Positions 24,718 through 32,605 of a DNA stretch of 51,416 nucleotides are shown piece after piece. Source of the stretch: Synergistales bacterium (GTDB lineage Bacteria; Synergistota; Synergistia; Synergistales; Synergistaceae); contig BOCB01000004.1 in the NCBI GenBank assembly GCA_026002695.1, forward strand, positions 1 to 51,416. The letters run 5' to 3'. The position numbers were made by a program, and so were the translations under genes. The notes beneath the pieces are model-generated. The model did no database searches, was not told the origin of the DNA, and worked only from the letters and a program-made list of their open reading frames with translations. Every line of letters begins with the position of its first letter. Position 1 is the first letter of the stretch.

Positions 24718-24757
24718 AATCAAGACCGTGCGGCGCCGCCCCACACCCCGCGAGGAA
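24718..24757. repeat. Dispersed repeat family 2 (short copy)
   Basis: AAGACCGTGCGGCGCCGC followed by CCCACACCCCGCGAGG. It resembles the copies at 28549-28614, 34617-34678 (reversed) and 44646-44706, and lies just upstream of pheS. Confidence 0.45.
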
Positions 24758-25017
24758 CCGCCCTGCGAAGGAACAGATTTTCCTCAGCCTTCCGCGAAAA
24801 ACATTATAGCTTAATAAATTCATTTTATTCGCGCGCTGAGTGAATAATTTAATGAAGCCTTTGTCTTTGATTTTTTTCAGATTAGTCATTTACACTACGC
24901 ACGCTAATTGTTATGATACCGTGTAATGATTTGCAGATATTTCAGCAAAGGGGCGAAACGGCGCGTACGACATATATTTTGTAGACTGAAGAAGTATTGG
25001 GGAAGCTGCACCGGTAT

Positions 25018-25488
25018 ATGACGAAAGGGGCTGAATACGGCTTGAAGAAAATTGAAGGCGCAACATCGTGGAAACAGGGCGTGGCATGGATCCCGGAGCT
25101 GGAAACCGGAAATGAGGAAATAGATTCCCAGCACAAGCAGCTGTTCAGGCTGACAAGTAATCTGATTGAGGCTTGTGTCAGCGGTCAAAGCGAGGAGACT
25201 CTCGGGAAGACACTGGGCTTTTTGGTGGACTATACCGTGGAGCATTTCAGGGACGAGGAGGCGTTACAGCTAAAACATAACTACCCCGACTACGAAAAAC
25301 ACAAGAAACTCCACGATAATTTCAAGGCGACGGTTGGTGAACTGGTCGCCCAATACAAGGCAGACGGTTCATCGGATAAACTGGCCGATGTTGTCAACAC
25401 CATTGTTGTTCGCTGGCTTACGCAGCACATTACGATGGAGGATTTCAAAATCGCGGCGCACATACGGAGAGAGCATAAGAAAGGCTGA
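25018..25488 (+). CDS. Bacteriohemerythrin
   Basis: This 156-residue four-helix di-iron protein binds O2 and may act in oxygen sensing or storage in an anaerobe. The ligands are visible: H39 (DSQHKQLF), H76 and E80 (EHFRDEE), H95 and H99 (EKHKKLHD), H137 and D142 (QHITMEDF). The usual N-terminal W (SWKQGVAW) is present. The start is uncertain: ATG 25018 has only a distant GGGGAAG; TTG 24997 is possible. It stands alone between pheS (divergent) and a gene-poor stretch. Confidence 0.9.
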   Translation: MTKGAEYGLKKIEGATSWKQGVAWIPELETGNEEIDSQHKQLFRLTSNLIEACVSGQSEETLGKTLGFLVDYTVEHFRDEEALQLKHNYPDYEKHKKLHDNFKATVGELVAQYKADGSSDKLADVVNTIVVRWLTQHITMEDFKIAAHIRREHKKG

Positions 25489-25539
25489 TTAAATCGCCAA
25501 ACGGAATTCCGTCGTTTTAGGCAGGGGCTGCCGCCGCCC

Positions 25540-25565
25540 TCAGGCTCCTGACAATAAATCAGCCT
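25540..25565. repeat. Dispersed repeat family 3 copy (partial)
   Basis: CAGGCTCCTGACAATAAATC followed by AGCCTT. It lacks the CCCTTTA end found in the other copies. Confidence 0.6.
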
Positions 25566-25588
25566 TCATAGGGGGCGGATATTTTAAG

Positions 25589-25687
25589 TTGGAGCAATTT
25601 TTGATTTTTTGTCTCGTCTTTGCTGTCGGAGCGGCGGGGTTCTTTTTGTTTAAGCTGGCGCGCGTACCCAACCCCGGTCTTCTATGA
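25589..25687 (+). CDS. Possible small membrane peptide
   Basis: A TTG-started frame of 32 residues, MEQFLIFCLVFAVGAAGFFL then FKLARVPNPGLL, has one strong transmembrane segment and a basic exit. The upstream GGGGGCGGAT is a weak binding site 11 bases away. I do not recognise a family. It could also be the remnant of a longer gene. Low confidence. Confidence 0.25.
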   Translation: MEQFLIFCLVFAVGAAGFFLFKLARVPNPGLL

Positions 25688-25717
25688 TAGGGTGGGTGAT
25701 AATGCAGTTTTTAGGCT

Positions 25718-25760
25718 GACCGCAGAACCCGTGAGGTTTTAACCCACTGGTTCTGCGGTC
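25718..25760. terminator. Strong hairpin downstream of rplS operon
   Basis: Perfect 12-bp arms (GACCGCAGAACC and GGTTCTGCGGTC) with a 19-base loop, 26 bp past the rplS stop. It lacks a T-run, so it may protect the 3' end of the operon mRNA rather than terminate it on its own. Confidence 0.45.
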
Positions 25761-25785
25761 GTTCCGCTCAAGAAGAGACGTTGAT

Positions 25786-26148
25786 TCAGCCCTTCTTTTG
25801 ATCCACCCTGCGCTCCTTGATTCGGGCGGCTTTGCCGCTCAGCTTGCGGAGGTAGTAGAGTTTGGCGCGCTTCACTTTGCCGAGTCTCGTTACCTCTATT
25901 TTGTCGATGGAGGGGCAGCAGACGGGGAATATCCTCTCCACGCCTACGCCGCCTGACATTTTGCGGACGATGAAGTTCTCGCGCAGACCGCCGTGCTGAC
26001 GGCCTATGACGACTCCCTCGAATACCTGTATACGCTCGCGGTTGCCTTCCTTAACCTTTACGTGTACCTTCACCGTGTCTCCGGCGCGAAACTCCGGCGC
26101 TTCTTTGATGTAGCGCTTCTCAACGAGCGCCAGTCTCGGATCTATCAT
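25786..26148 (-). CDS. rplS: 50S ribosomal protein L19
   Basis: This 120-residue large-subunit protein lies at the 30S/50S interface. The family pattern is clear: FRAGDTVKVHVKV near the start, then QVFEGVVIGR, VGVERIFPV, the basic RAKLYYLRKLSGKAARIKER end. It is the last gene of the ylxM-ffh-rpsP-khpA-rimM-trmD-rplS operon, 28 bp after trmD, the common bacterial order. Confidence 0.97.
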   Translation of the reverse strand: MIDPRLALVEKRYIKEAPEFRAGDTVKVHVKVKEGNRERIQVFEGVVIGRQHGGLRENFIVRKMSGGVGVERIFPVCCPSIDKIEVTRLGKVKRAKLYYLRKLSGKAARIKERRVDQKKG

Positions 26149-26176
26149 TACATATCGCTTCCCTTCATGTCGTTTA

Positions 26177-27460
26177 TCATCTGAATCCGAAAAATCTGTC
26201 CAAAACTATCCCTGCCGCGCTCCTTACGGAGAGGTGATTGTATCCGTCAACTCCGCCCGATATGGGAGCCATCACCGCCGACGCGTTCGACAGCGCTTCG
26301 TCGTGCAATCCCGATCCCGTGCCAAACAGTAATACCGCCGGTGAACCCGACTCCAACATACGACGCTTGACGCTCGTCCAATGCGACGCGTCATCCCTCA
26401 TCTTCGCCGTCGTCGCCAACGTGAATGGAGCCGTGTGTTCGCGCTCCGTTATCCAAGAAACAGCGCTCTCTATCGACGGGCATGTCTTTATGAGCCTCAT
26501 GGCCTCGCTCCTGTCGGGGTTGAATTCCGCGCCGTAACCCTCCGTCCAGTGCTCGGCTATCCTCTTTGCCATCGCGCGCTGTTCGGCTATAGGCGTTACG
26601 ATGATGTACTTTTTTATCCCGTAGGTCCTGCACGCCCTCGCTATGTCGTGGACATCAAGGCCGGTTATCGACGTGGTACACTTTGCTCCGTTCTTGTCGA
26701 GGACGGGATAATGAACCTCGATTACATAGACACCGCGCTTCATCCACGGCATTATGCCGGCGCGCGCTATAACGTCGGGACGCCGCGCAACAGTCCTTCT
26801 CACGGACTCTCCGAGCCTGAAGGCCTTGATCGCTTCATGGTCGCCGCCGAGCAGTACGTCCGGCGCTTTGTCGCCGCCGAACTCCGCCGGGCGCGTGTAA
26901 TGCGGATAATCCAACATCCCTGAGAAGAACGAGTCGTTTTTTACAGCCTCGTCCTTGCCGACAACACCGCTGACGAGGCGGGCTACAGCGTCCGTAAGTA
27001 TCGCAGCCGGCAGTTCCCCGCCTGTTATCACGAAGTCCCCAAGCGAGAACTCGGCGTCCACGTTACGCTCCGCGAAGCGCTCATCCAAACCCTCGTAGTG
27101 CCCGCAGACGATTATCAGTCTCTTTAAGCGAGCCGCTCGGTAAAAATCCTCGACCGTTTCTTGACACAAGGGCGTTCCTTGCGGACTCGGAGCAGCGACA
27201 AAACGGCCCTCTCTGTCGGCTACGGCGTCAAGCGCGGCCTCCAACGGTCCCGCCATCAGCACCATGCCGCCGCCGCCGAAGCTGTAGTCGTCCACTTGAC
27301 GGTAGCTCCCGATTCCGTAATCCCTTAAATCTATCACCGAGACGTCTAACTTGCCCGCTTCTATGCCCCGTCCCAGAACGCTCGACGAGACGCAGTTGCG
27401 GACGAGGTCGGGGAACGCCGTTACTATCGAAATTTTTACGATAACGCAGCTCTCCGCCAT
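26177..27460 (-). CDS. trmD: tRNA (guanine37-N1)-methyltransferase fused to a second SPOUT-type RNA methyltransferase domain
   Basis: This 427-residue protein is much longer than normal TrmD (about 240-250 residues). Residues 9-245 are TrmD, which methylates G37 of tRNAs to prevent frameshifting: DDYSFGGGGMVL, IVCGHYEGLDERF and the knot motif SLGDFVITGGELPA are intact. From about 250 a second domain begins (RGVYVIEVHYPVLDKNG, ARACRTYGIKKYIIVTP, LLFGTGSGLHDE). It resembles the SAM-dependent RNA methyltransferase family (Pfam Methyltrn_RNA_4), usually a separate gene next to trmD. There is no stop or frameshift between them. It abuts rimM (27461). Confidence 0.9.
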   Translation of the reverse strand: MAESCVIVKISIVTAFPDLVRNCVSSSVLGRGIEAGKLDVSVIDLRDYGIGSYRQVDDYSFGGGGMVLMAGPLEAALDAVADREGRFVAAPSPQGTPLCQETVEDFYRAARLKRLIIVCGHYEGLDERFAERNVDAEFSLGDFVITGGELPAAILTDAVARLVSGVVGKDEAVKNDSFFSGMLDYPHYTRPAEFGGDKAPDVLLGGDHEAIKAFRLGESVRRTVARRPDVIARAGIMPWMKRGVYVIEVHYPVLDKNGAKCTTSITGLDVHDIARACRTYGIKKYIIVTPIAEQRAMAKRIAEHWTEGYGAEFNPDRSEAMRLIKTCPSIESAVSWITEREHTAPFTLATTAKMRDDASHWTSVKRRMLESGSPAVLLFGTGSGLHDEALSNASAVMAPISGGVDGYNHLSVRSAAGIVLDRFFGFR

Positions 27461-28012
27461 TTAGTCCCAGAGACCGTCTATGATGGTTATTTTCATGGTA
27501 CGCTTGCTGATATCTATCTCGCGCACAACTTCCGCGCTCGCCGGCAGCAGTTTCGTCTCCCCGTCCAAAGTCCTAACGGCGTAAACGTCGCCGCCCCCGG
27601 TCGGAATTACGTCCTCTATCTTCCCCAAGAGCTCGCCGTTCTCGTAACTTACGGTCTCCATGCCGATGATGTCGTCTACCCAATACTCATCCTCCGGCAA
27701 TGAAACCCGCTCCTCCGGCGATACACTGATAATTCCTCCGGCGAGAGCCTCGGCCTTCTCCCTGCTGTCGATCCCGGACAGGTAAGCCAATACCTGCTTG
27801 CCCCCATCCATATACGACACATTAAGCAGCTCGAACTCCGAATAAGTATCGCCTACGTCGACGCGGAGCTTCTTCATCTCCGCGAAGCGCTCCGGGTAAT
27901 CCGTCAGGGGGCAGATCCGCGCCGCTCCCTTCAATCCGTGAGCGCCCGTCACGCATCCTATCAGGACGCGCCCATCCGGTACGCGATTTTTTTTACGCGA
28001 GGTCGACGTCAA
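27461..28012 (-). CDS. rimM: 16S rRNA processing protein RimM
   Basis: This 183-residue factor binds ribosomal protein S19 during 30S head assembly. The N-terminal beta-barrel begins LIGCVTGAHGLKGAARI, followed by GIDSREKAEAL, and the PRC-barrel domain has DEYWVDDIIGMETV and GGGDVYAV. Its start overlaps the end of khpA by 20 bp and its stop abuts trmD, so translation is likely coupled across the three genes. Confidence 0.95.
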   Translation of the reverse strand: MTSTSRKKNRVPDGRVLIGCVTGAHGLKGAARICPLTDYPERFAEMKKLRVDVGDTYSEFELLNVSYMDGGKQVLAYLSGIDSREKAEALAGGIISVSPEERVSLPEDEYWVDDIIGMETVSYENGELLGKIEDVIPTGGGDVYAVRTLDGETKLLPASAEVVREIDISKRTMKITIIDGLWD

Positions 28013-28232
28013 CTTTTTCGCCGGGCTTAATCGCGGCAGCCTTGGCGATAAGCCTTACGGAGTTGATGGTCGCGCCCCGCTTGCCTATTACGCGCCCCAC
28101 GTCATCGACGGCTGTTGATATTGTTACCATTACCGCCCCTCCGTTGTTGCGCTCGCTCGTCACCTCAACCTTGTCAGGCTGATTGACGAGCCGCTTGACT
28201 ATATGCTCTACTATGCCGTTGTAGTCAGGCAT
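27993..28232 (-). CDS. khpA: KH-domain RNA-binding protein KhpA
   Basis: This 79-residue protein is a single KH domain with the GRVIGKRGATINSVR loop. KhpA proteins bind RNA, often with KhpB, and affect cell division and small-RNA regulation in other bacteria. It sits between rpsP and rimM, the classic position. It starts 4 bp after the rpsP stop and overlaps rimM by 20 bp. Confidence 0.92.
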   Translation of the reverse strand: MPDYNGIVEHIVKRLVNQPDKVEVTSERNNGGAVMVTISTAVDDVGRVIGKRGATINSVRLIAKAAAIKPGEKVDVDLA

Positions 28233-28236
28233 ATTC

Positions 28237-28515
28237 TCATGCCGCTCCCGTTGACTTCTCCGCCTCGTAGCGCTCCCAGACTCCGGCCTTCCTCAAAAGC
28301 GCCCGAGCCGTGTCCGACGCGGATGCCCCCACTTTCAGCCAGTACAGCGCCCGCTCCGCCTCGACCTTTATCTCCGCCGGGTCGGTCATGGGATTATACG
28401 TCCCGAGCATCTCGATAAAACGACCATCCCTCGGCGAACGAGAGTCCGCCGCCACCAAACGATAAAACGGAGCCTTCTTCTTGCCATGCCTCGATAAACG
28501 AATACGTACCGCCAT
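28237..28515 (-). CDS. rpsP: 30S ribosomal protein S16
   Basis: This 92-residue protein helps assemble the 30S body. It starts MAVRIRLSRHGKKKAPFYRL and contains SPRDGRFIEMLGTYNP, both diagnostic. The start ATG follows GGAGGTGTG. It lies between ffh and khpA, with a dispersed repeat separating it from ffh. Confidence 0.97.
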   Translation of the reverse strand: MAVRIRLSRHGKKKAPFYRLVAADSRSPRDGRFIEMLGTYNPMTDPAEIKVEAERALYWLKVGASASDTARALLRKAGVWERYEAEKSTGAA

Positions 28516-28548
28516 GCTTGATACACACCTCCATCAAATATATAAATC

Positions 28549-28614
28549 CGGACCGCGGGGCTGCTCGCCCCACACCCTCGCAAGGGTTATCACCCTTGAC
28601 CCTTGTCAAAAGTC
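28549..28614. repeat. Dispersed repeat family 2 copy between ffh and rpsP
   Basis: GACCGCGGGGCTGCTCGCCC, then CACACCCTCGCAAGGGTTAT and CACCCTTGACCCTTGTC. It matches 44646-44706 closely, with a GC hairpin at one end whose stem differs. The remaining bases to 28651 show no gene. Confidence 0.7.
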
Positions 28615-28651
28615 AAAAGACTATCCACTCTCCGCCGCACACTATACTTTT

Positions 28652-30001
28652 TCAAAAGCCCTTGAACATGTTCTTCAGTTTTCCGGGGATTTTGAACGAT
28701 TTTGGGTTCATTTTGCCGATGGACTTCATCATCGTCTTCATCTGTTCGTATTGCGCCAGAACTTGATTTACTATCTGCACGCTCGTGCCTGAACCCTCGG
28801 CTATGCGGCGTCTGCGGCCGCCCTTTATTATCTCGGGGCTGCGCCGCTCCTTCTTAGTCATCGACTGAATAACAGCCTCTGCGTGTTTGAGGCGCGACAT
28901 ATCCATGTCTGCGCCCTTCAGCATCTTCGAGCCGCCCGGTATGGGCAGCATCTCCATAACTTTGTCGAGCGGACCGAGCTTCTTTATCTGCTGAAGCTGC
29001 AGCAGCATGTCATCCATCGTGAACTTGTTCTTCTTGAGGCTCTCGGCAAGCTTCTCCGTATCCTCCTCAGAGGCGGCGCTCTCTATCTTCTCCACTAAGC
29101 TCATCATGTCGCCCATGCCCATGATGCGGGAGGCCACCCGCGCCGCGTCGAAAACATCCAAATCCTCGACGCGCTCGCCCATGCCGACCATCTTTATCGG
29201 TACTCCCGTGCTCGCTTTTATTGCCAGCGCCGGACCGCCGCGCGCGTCGCCGTCCATCTTCGTCAGTATTACGCCCGACAAGCCGAGGCGCTCGTTAAAG
29301 ACTGACGACACCTGAACGGACTCCTGCCCCGTCATGGAGTCGACTACGAGCAGAACCTCATGAGGAGGAACCGCGCCCTTCATCTCCTCCAATTCGGCCA
29401 TCAAATCATCGTCTAACTGCAAGCGTCCCGCCGTGTCGAGCAATATCATGTCGCAGAGGTGATTCTCGGCGAACGCGATCGAAGCCCGCGCCACGGAAAC
29501 GGGGTTACTCCCGCCCTGCTCGGGGCCGAAGAACGCGATGCCCGCCTTCTCCGCAAGAACGCGGAGTTGATCTACGGCAGCCGGTCTGCGAAGGTCGCAC
29601 GCTACAACGAGGGGCTTGTGTGACTTTGACATGCGCTTCGCGAGCTTCACAGTGGTCGTCGTCTTACCGGAACCCTGCAGGCCGACCATCATGTACACGG
29701 TCGGCGGCTTGGGCGAAACTATCATTGGTGACGGGGCCTTGCCCATGATATTCGTCATCTCTTCATAGACTATCGTCGCCACCTGCTGAGCCGGTGTTAT
29801 GGAGGAGAGCACGTCCGCGCCCGTGGCTCGCGCGCTTATCGCGCTCACGAGATCCTTTACGACCTTGTAGCTTACGTCGGCTTCGAGAAGAGCCCTCCGC
29901 ACTTCGCGCAGCGCGGTGTTCACGTCGTCGGCGGTCAGCTTGCCCCTGCCCTTCAGCGAGGAAAAGACCTTCTCGAACCTGTCTCTTAAAGCTTCAAACA
30001 T
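28652..30001 (-). CDS. ffh: Signal recognition particle GTPase Ffh
   Basis: This 449-residue protein binds signal sequences and the SRP RNA and delivers ribosomes to FtsY. GTPase motifs are GLQGSGKTTTTVKLA (G1), DTAGRL (G3) and TKMDGDARGG (G4). The Met-rich M domain follows from about residue 300 (MGDMMSLVEKIE through LAQYEQMKTMMK). I use ATG 30001 because AGGAGG lies nine bases upstream and the preceding open codons add nothing like the family. It overlaps the ylxM end by 8 bp, a typical ylxM-ffh pair. Confidence 0.96.
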   Translation of the reverse strand: MFEALRDRFEKVFSSLKGRGKLTADDVNTALREVRRALLEADVSYKVVKDLVSAISARATGADVLSSITPAQQVATIVYEEMTNIMGKAPSPMIVSPKPPTVYMMVGLQGSGKTTTTVKLAKRMSKSHKPLVVACDLRRPAAVDQLRVLAEKAGIAFFGPEQGGSNPVSVARASIAFAENHLCDMILLDTAGRLQLDDDLMAELEEMKGAVPPHEVLLVVDSMTGQESVQVSSVFNERLGLSGVILTKMDGDARGGPALAIKASTGVPIKMVGMGERVEDLDVFDAARVASRIMGMGDMMSLVEKIESAASEEDTEKLAESLKKNKFTMDDMLLQLQQIKKLGPLDKVMEMLPIPGGSKMLKGADMDMSRLKHAEAVIQSMTKKERRSPEIIKGGRRRRIAEGSGTSVQIVNQVLAQYEQMKTMMKSIGKMNPKSFKIPGKLKNMFKGF

Positions 30002-30365
30002 CGCGTTCAGCCTCCTCCGATAATAAACCTTCCGCCCGAACGGCAAACTCCTCCGGCAATTCGTGCCTCCATTGCTCTATCAGCTTGGCGAGCTCCGCGA
30101 TACGCGACCTCAAAACAAGAAGCCCAATATATCCCTCGGTCTCCTCCAAAAAATCCCGCGACCTCCTCACGAGATCGTACGCCCCTTGACGGCTGAGCCG
30201 GAGCTCCTCCGCGAGCTCCGAGGAGGACAAATCGCCGGTCAGGGACAGCTCACATGCCTCACGCTGTTTTTCGGTAAGGAGAGAGGAATAACAGTCGAAC
30301 AGCTCGCCAAATCTGACGCGCTCGCCCAGCAGAGTATCGTCATTAAAAACATCACCGCTTCGCAT
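29994..30365 (-). CDS. ylxM: YlxM-type DNA-binding protein (SRP operon)
   Basis: This 123-residue protein has an HTH typical of sigma-like YlxM/p13 proteins: LLTEKQREACELSLTGDLSSSELAEELRLSRQGAYDLVRRS. YlxM accompanies ffh in many Gram-positive and related bacteria; its exact role is unclear. ATG 30365 has no strong ribosome binding site; a TTG 36 bp upstream is an alternative. It heads the operon, divergent from rimP. Confidence 0.85.
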   Translation of the reverse strand: MRSGDVFNDDTLLGERVRFGELFDCYSSLLTEKQREACELSLTGDLSSSELAEELRLSRQGAYDLVRRSRDFLEETEGYIGLLVLRSRIAELAKLIEQWRHELPEEFAVRAEGLLSEEAERDV

Positions 30366-30437
30366 GATGGGAATTATATAGATAATCCGGAGGGCTGTCA
30401 ATAAAAAATATTGACCGAATATTTTTAATCATCAATA

Positions 30438-30465
30438 TTGTATTATATGGTTCACATGGTATAAT
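30438..30465 (+). promoter_or_regulatory. Promoter of the rimP-nusA-infB operon
   Basis: TTGTAT (30438-30443) and TATAAT (30460-30465), 16 bp apart, with an extended TGG before the -10. The A/T-rich 30401-30460 region also separates the divergent ylxM operon. A poorer TTGACC lies upstream at 30411. Confidence 0.65.
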
Positions 30466-30497
30466 CCTTAGCGTTACGGCTTATCGGCGTTGCGACC

Positions 30498-30529
30498 GAA
30501 GAGTGGGTCATCCCACTCTTCTTTATTTA
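30498..30529 (+). promoter_or_regulatory. Hairpin with T-rich tail in the rimP leader (attenuator or rimP-leader-like RNA)
   Basis: Perfect 10-bp arms GAAGAGTGGG (30498-30507) and CCCACTCTTC (30512-30521) with a TCAT loop, followed by TTTATTT. It lies between the promoter and the rimP start, so it should be transcribed as an intrinsic terminator ahead of the operon. Leader hairpins before rimP are known in other bacteria (rimP-leader RNA); assignment to that Rfam family is unverified. Confidence 0.6.
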
Positions 30530-30557
30530 ACGAGGGGATATATCGGAGGATAAGCAA

Positions 30558-31076
30558 ATGGCCGTCAAAGCGGCGGATAACAAAGCGAATAATTTGAAAA
30601 GTATCACGGACGGAATAAAGGGCATCGTCGAGGCTGCGGCTTTGGAGTGCGTCGGCGTCGAGGTGGAACGCGCGAAAGAGGGCGGGACGATAAGAGTATA
30701 TATCGACTCATCTGACGGGGTGTCGCACAACGAGTGCGTATCCGCCTCGCGCGCGGTGAACGAATATCTCGACCGGCTCGATGAAGAGGGGCGCCTTGAT
30801 TTTCGCGGGGCCTATTTCGTCGAGGTGAGCTCGCCGGGCATAGAACGACCGCTCTTTACGCCGGAACATTATACGCGTTTTATAGGACGCCGCGCCGCCG
30901 TAACATTAGCGGCGCGCAAAAAGGCAGAGGGAGAGATTCTTTCGTATGACGGAGATGAAGTGACGCTCCGGATCTCAGACGGTTCCGACGTCCGCGTTCC
31001 GTTTGCCTCGATAAAGCACGCCCGCCTCGTCTACGACTTCGGGGATGGCGCGGAAAAGAAAAAGAAGCATAAGTAG
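30558..31076 (+). CDS. rimP: Ribosome maturation factor RimP
   Basis: This 172-residue factor promotes 30S maturation. Domains: N-terminal alpha/beta (GVEVERAKEGGTIRVYIDS), the SSPGIERPLFTPEHYTRFIG core motif, and C-terminal SH3-like barrel. The C-terminus ends in a lysine-rich tail. ATG 30558 follows GGAGGATAAGCAA. Its TAG stop lies in the first bases of a palindromic repeat (31073). It is the first gene of the rimP-nusA-ylxR-infB operon. Confidence 0.95.
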   Translation: MAVKAADNKANNLKSITDGIKGIVEAAALECVGVEVERAKEGGTIRVYIDSSDGVSHNECVSASRAVNEYLDRLDEEGRLDFRGAYFVEVSSPGIERPLFTPEHYTRFIGRRAAVTLAARKKAEGEILSYDGDEVTLRISDGSDVRVPFASIKHARLVYDFGDGAEKKKKHK

Positions 31077-31097
31077 GGGCGGCCATTGGTCGCCCGC
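31073..31097. repeat. Palindromic repeat copy (GGCGGCC/GGTCGCC)
   Basis: GTAGGGGCGGCCATTGGTCG continuing CCCGCC. It provides the rimP stop codon (the TAG in GTAGGGG) and lies before nusA. Confidence 0.8.
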
Positions 31098-31142
31098 CTA
31101 AAATCAATCTTTAAGTTAGATTTTACGGAGAGGGGAAAATAT

Positions 31143-32294
31143 ATGCGGTTTGGTAAGGATTTTGTCGTTGCGCTCAAACAAATCGAAGAAGAAAAGGGTC
31201 TGCCGGCGGAACTGATAGTGTCGAGCCTTGAGGCGGCTATAGGCGCGGCTTATAAAAAATATAAAAACGGTGATCCCGAGCTGGAAGCCAAGGTGGAGAT
31301 CGGCGAGGAATCCTGCGAGATAACGCTCACCGAACGGTATCTCATAGTCGAGACAGTCGAACGGCACGATAGAGAGTGGACGAAGGAAGAGGCCGCGGCC
31401 AACGGCTTTCCCGATCTTAACGTCGATGATGTCGCCTGCGTCGACGTCTCTCCTGAAAGTTTCGGCAGAATAGCTGCTCAGACGGCTCGCCAGGTGATAA
31501 TTCAGCGCCTCAAGGATGCCGAACGCCAGATAGTGTTCAGCGAGTTCGCCAACCACATAGGCGACTTAGTTGTCGGCACGATATTTAAGTCCGAGGGAGA
31601 CCTCATCTTGGTCAGTGTGAGTGACAAGACGGACGCCATGCTGCCCAAGGAGGAACGAATAAACAGAGAGACGTACAATCTGGGCGAGAGAAAGAAATTC
31701 TTGATCCTCGAGGTGCGCCAGACGACGAGAGGACCGAAGATAATAGTCTCGCGCACACATCCAAATCTCCTGAAGCGGCTTCTCGAAGTGGAAGTCCCTG
31801 AGATAAACGATGGGGTTGTGAGTGTCAGGGGCATAGTGCGCGAGGCCGGAACGCGGGCTAAAATAGCCGTGTCGTCCCTCGACGCGAACGTTGACCCCGT
31901 CGGCGCGTGCATAGGCAACAGCGGAGCTCGGATAAAGTCCATAAGCGATGACCTGTCCGGCGAGCGCATCGACGTTATAACGTGGAGCGGCGACCCGCTG
32001 CAGTACGTGCGCAACGCCCTCTCCCCCGCTAAAGCCATAAAAATAGAGCCGGTAATCGATCAGGAAAAGACGTACAGGGTTTACGTAAGGCCGGACCAAC
32101 TCTCGCTGGCGATAGGCAAGGCGGGGCAGAACGTCCGTCTCGCGGCGCGCCTCACGGGCTGGAAGATAGACATCAAGGTCACGGAGCCCGACCGCCTGCC
32201 GACGATGAAGGACCTCTTCGAAGACGAAGGCATAAAGGTAAAGGATATAATAGACGAACTGGGAGCGTCTCTGTGGGAGGACGATCCGAAGTAA
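31143..32294 (+). CDS. nusA: Transcription termination/antitermination factor NusA
   Basis: This 383-residue protein binds RNA polymerase and nascent RNA, controlling pausing, termination and antitermination. Order: N-terminal domain (MRFGKDFVVALKQIEEEKGL), S1 domain (about 135-200, GTIFKSEGDLILV), then two KH domains (VDPVGACIGNSGARIKS and LSLAIGKAGQNVRLAARLTGW). No C-terminal AR repeats, which is usual outside proteobacteria. I use ATG 31143 after GAGAGGGGAAA rather than the longer open frame starting at 31086. Confidence 0.96.
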   Translation: MRFGKDFVVALKQIEEEKGLPAELIVSSLEAAIGAAYKKYKNGDPELEAKVEIGEESCEITLTERYLIVETVERHDREWTKEEAAANGFPDLNVDDVACVDVSPESFGRIAAQTARQVIIQRLKDAERQIVFSEFANHIGDLVVGTIFKSEGDLILVSVSDKTDAMLPKEERINRETYNLGERKKFLILEVRQTTRGPKIIVSRTHPNLLKRLLEVEVPEINDGVVSVRGIVREAGTRAKIAVSSLDANVDPVGACIGNSGARIKSISDDLSGERIDVITWSGDPLQYVRNALSPAKAIKIEPVIDQEKTYRVYVRPDQLSLAIGKAGQNVRLAARLTGWKIDIKVTEPDRLPTMKDLFEDEGIKVKDIIDELGASLWEDDPK

Positions 32295-32587
32295 CGGAGC
32301 GTCCGGACGGGCCGGTGAGGCGCTGTGTCGGATGCGGAAGAGAGCGGGAAAAGGGCGCGCTGTTGCGAGTGGTTCGCGGCAAGGACGGAACGGTCGGTAT
32401 TGACGTTACGGGCAAAGCGCCGGGACGGGGGGCGTATCTATGCGCTGCCGCGGGATCTGGCGCTAACGCGGGAGGCGGCGCCGACGTTGGGTGCGTGAGG
32501 GCCGCCGCGAAAAAAAATTCCCTCTCCCGTTCCTTCAGGAGCCATGTTGACCGCGATATATATGAAAAATTATCTGAGATTTTATGA
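32273..32587 (+). CDS. ylxR: YlxR family RNA-binding protein
   Basis: This 104-residue protein of the DUF448 family carries VRRCVGCGREREKGALLRVVR, DGTVGIDVTGKAPGRGAYLC and a basic C-terminal helix. YlxR lies between nusA and infB in most genomes and has been linked to RNase P RNA binding and regulation. It starts at GTG 32273, overlapping nusA by 22 bp. A Gly/Ala-rich insert (GSGANAGGGADVG) precedes the last Cys. Confidence 0.88.
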   Translation: MGGRSEVTERPDGPVRRCVGCGREREKGALLRVVRGKDGTVGIDVTGKAPGRGAYLCAAAGSGANAGGGADVGCVRAAAKKNSLSRSFRSHVDRDIYEKLSEIL

Positions 32588-32605
32588 CACAAGGGGCGTG
32601 CGTAT

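Larger units (their letters stand above)
25489..25785. other. Gene-poor stretch between hemerythrin and rplS
   Basis: About 300 bp. It contains a family-3 repeat copy (25540-25565), a possible 32-codon membrane peptide (25589-25687) and a perfect 12-bp inverted repeat, GACCGCAGAACC / GGTTCTGCGGTC (25718-25729 and 25749-25760), with no T-run on either side. I see nothing else in it. Confidence 0.7.

Noticed and set aside
23273..24718. 481-codon + strand frame across the pheT/pheS junction
   Set aside because: Antisense to both synthetase genes and without a ribosome binding site or recognisable domain.
24683..24889. 69-codon N-terminal extension of pheS
   Set aside because: The extension reads through a dispersed repeat, is unlike PheS, and a normal start with GGAGG exists at 24682.
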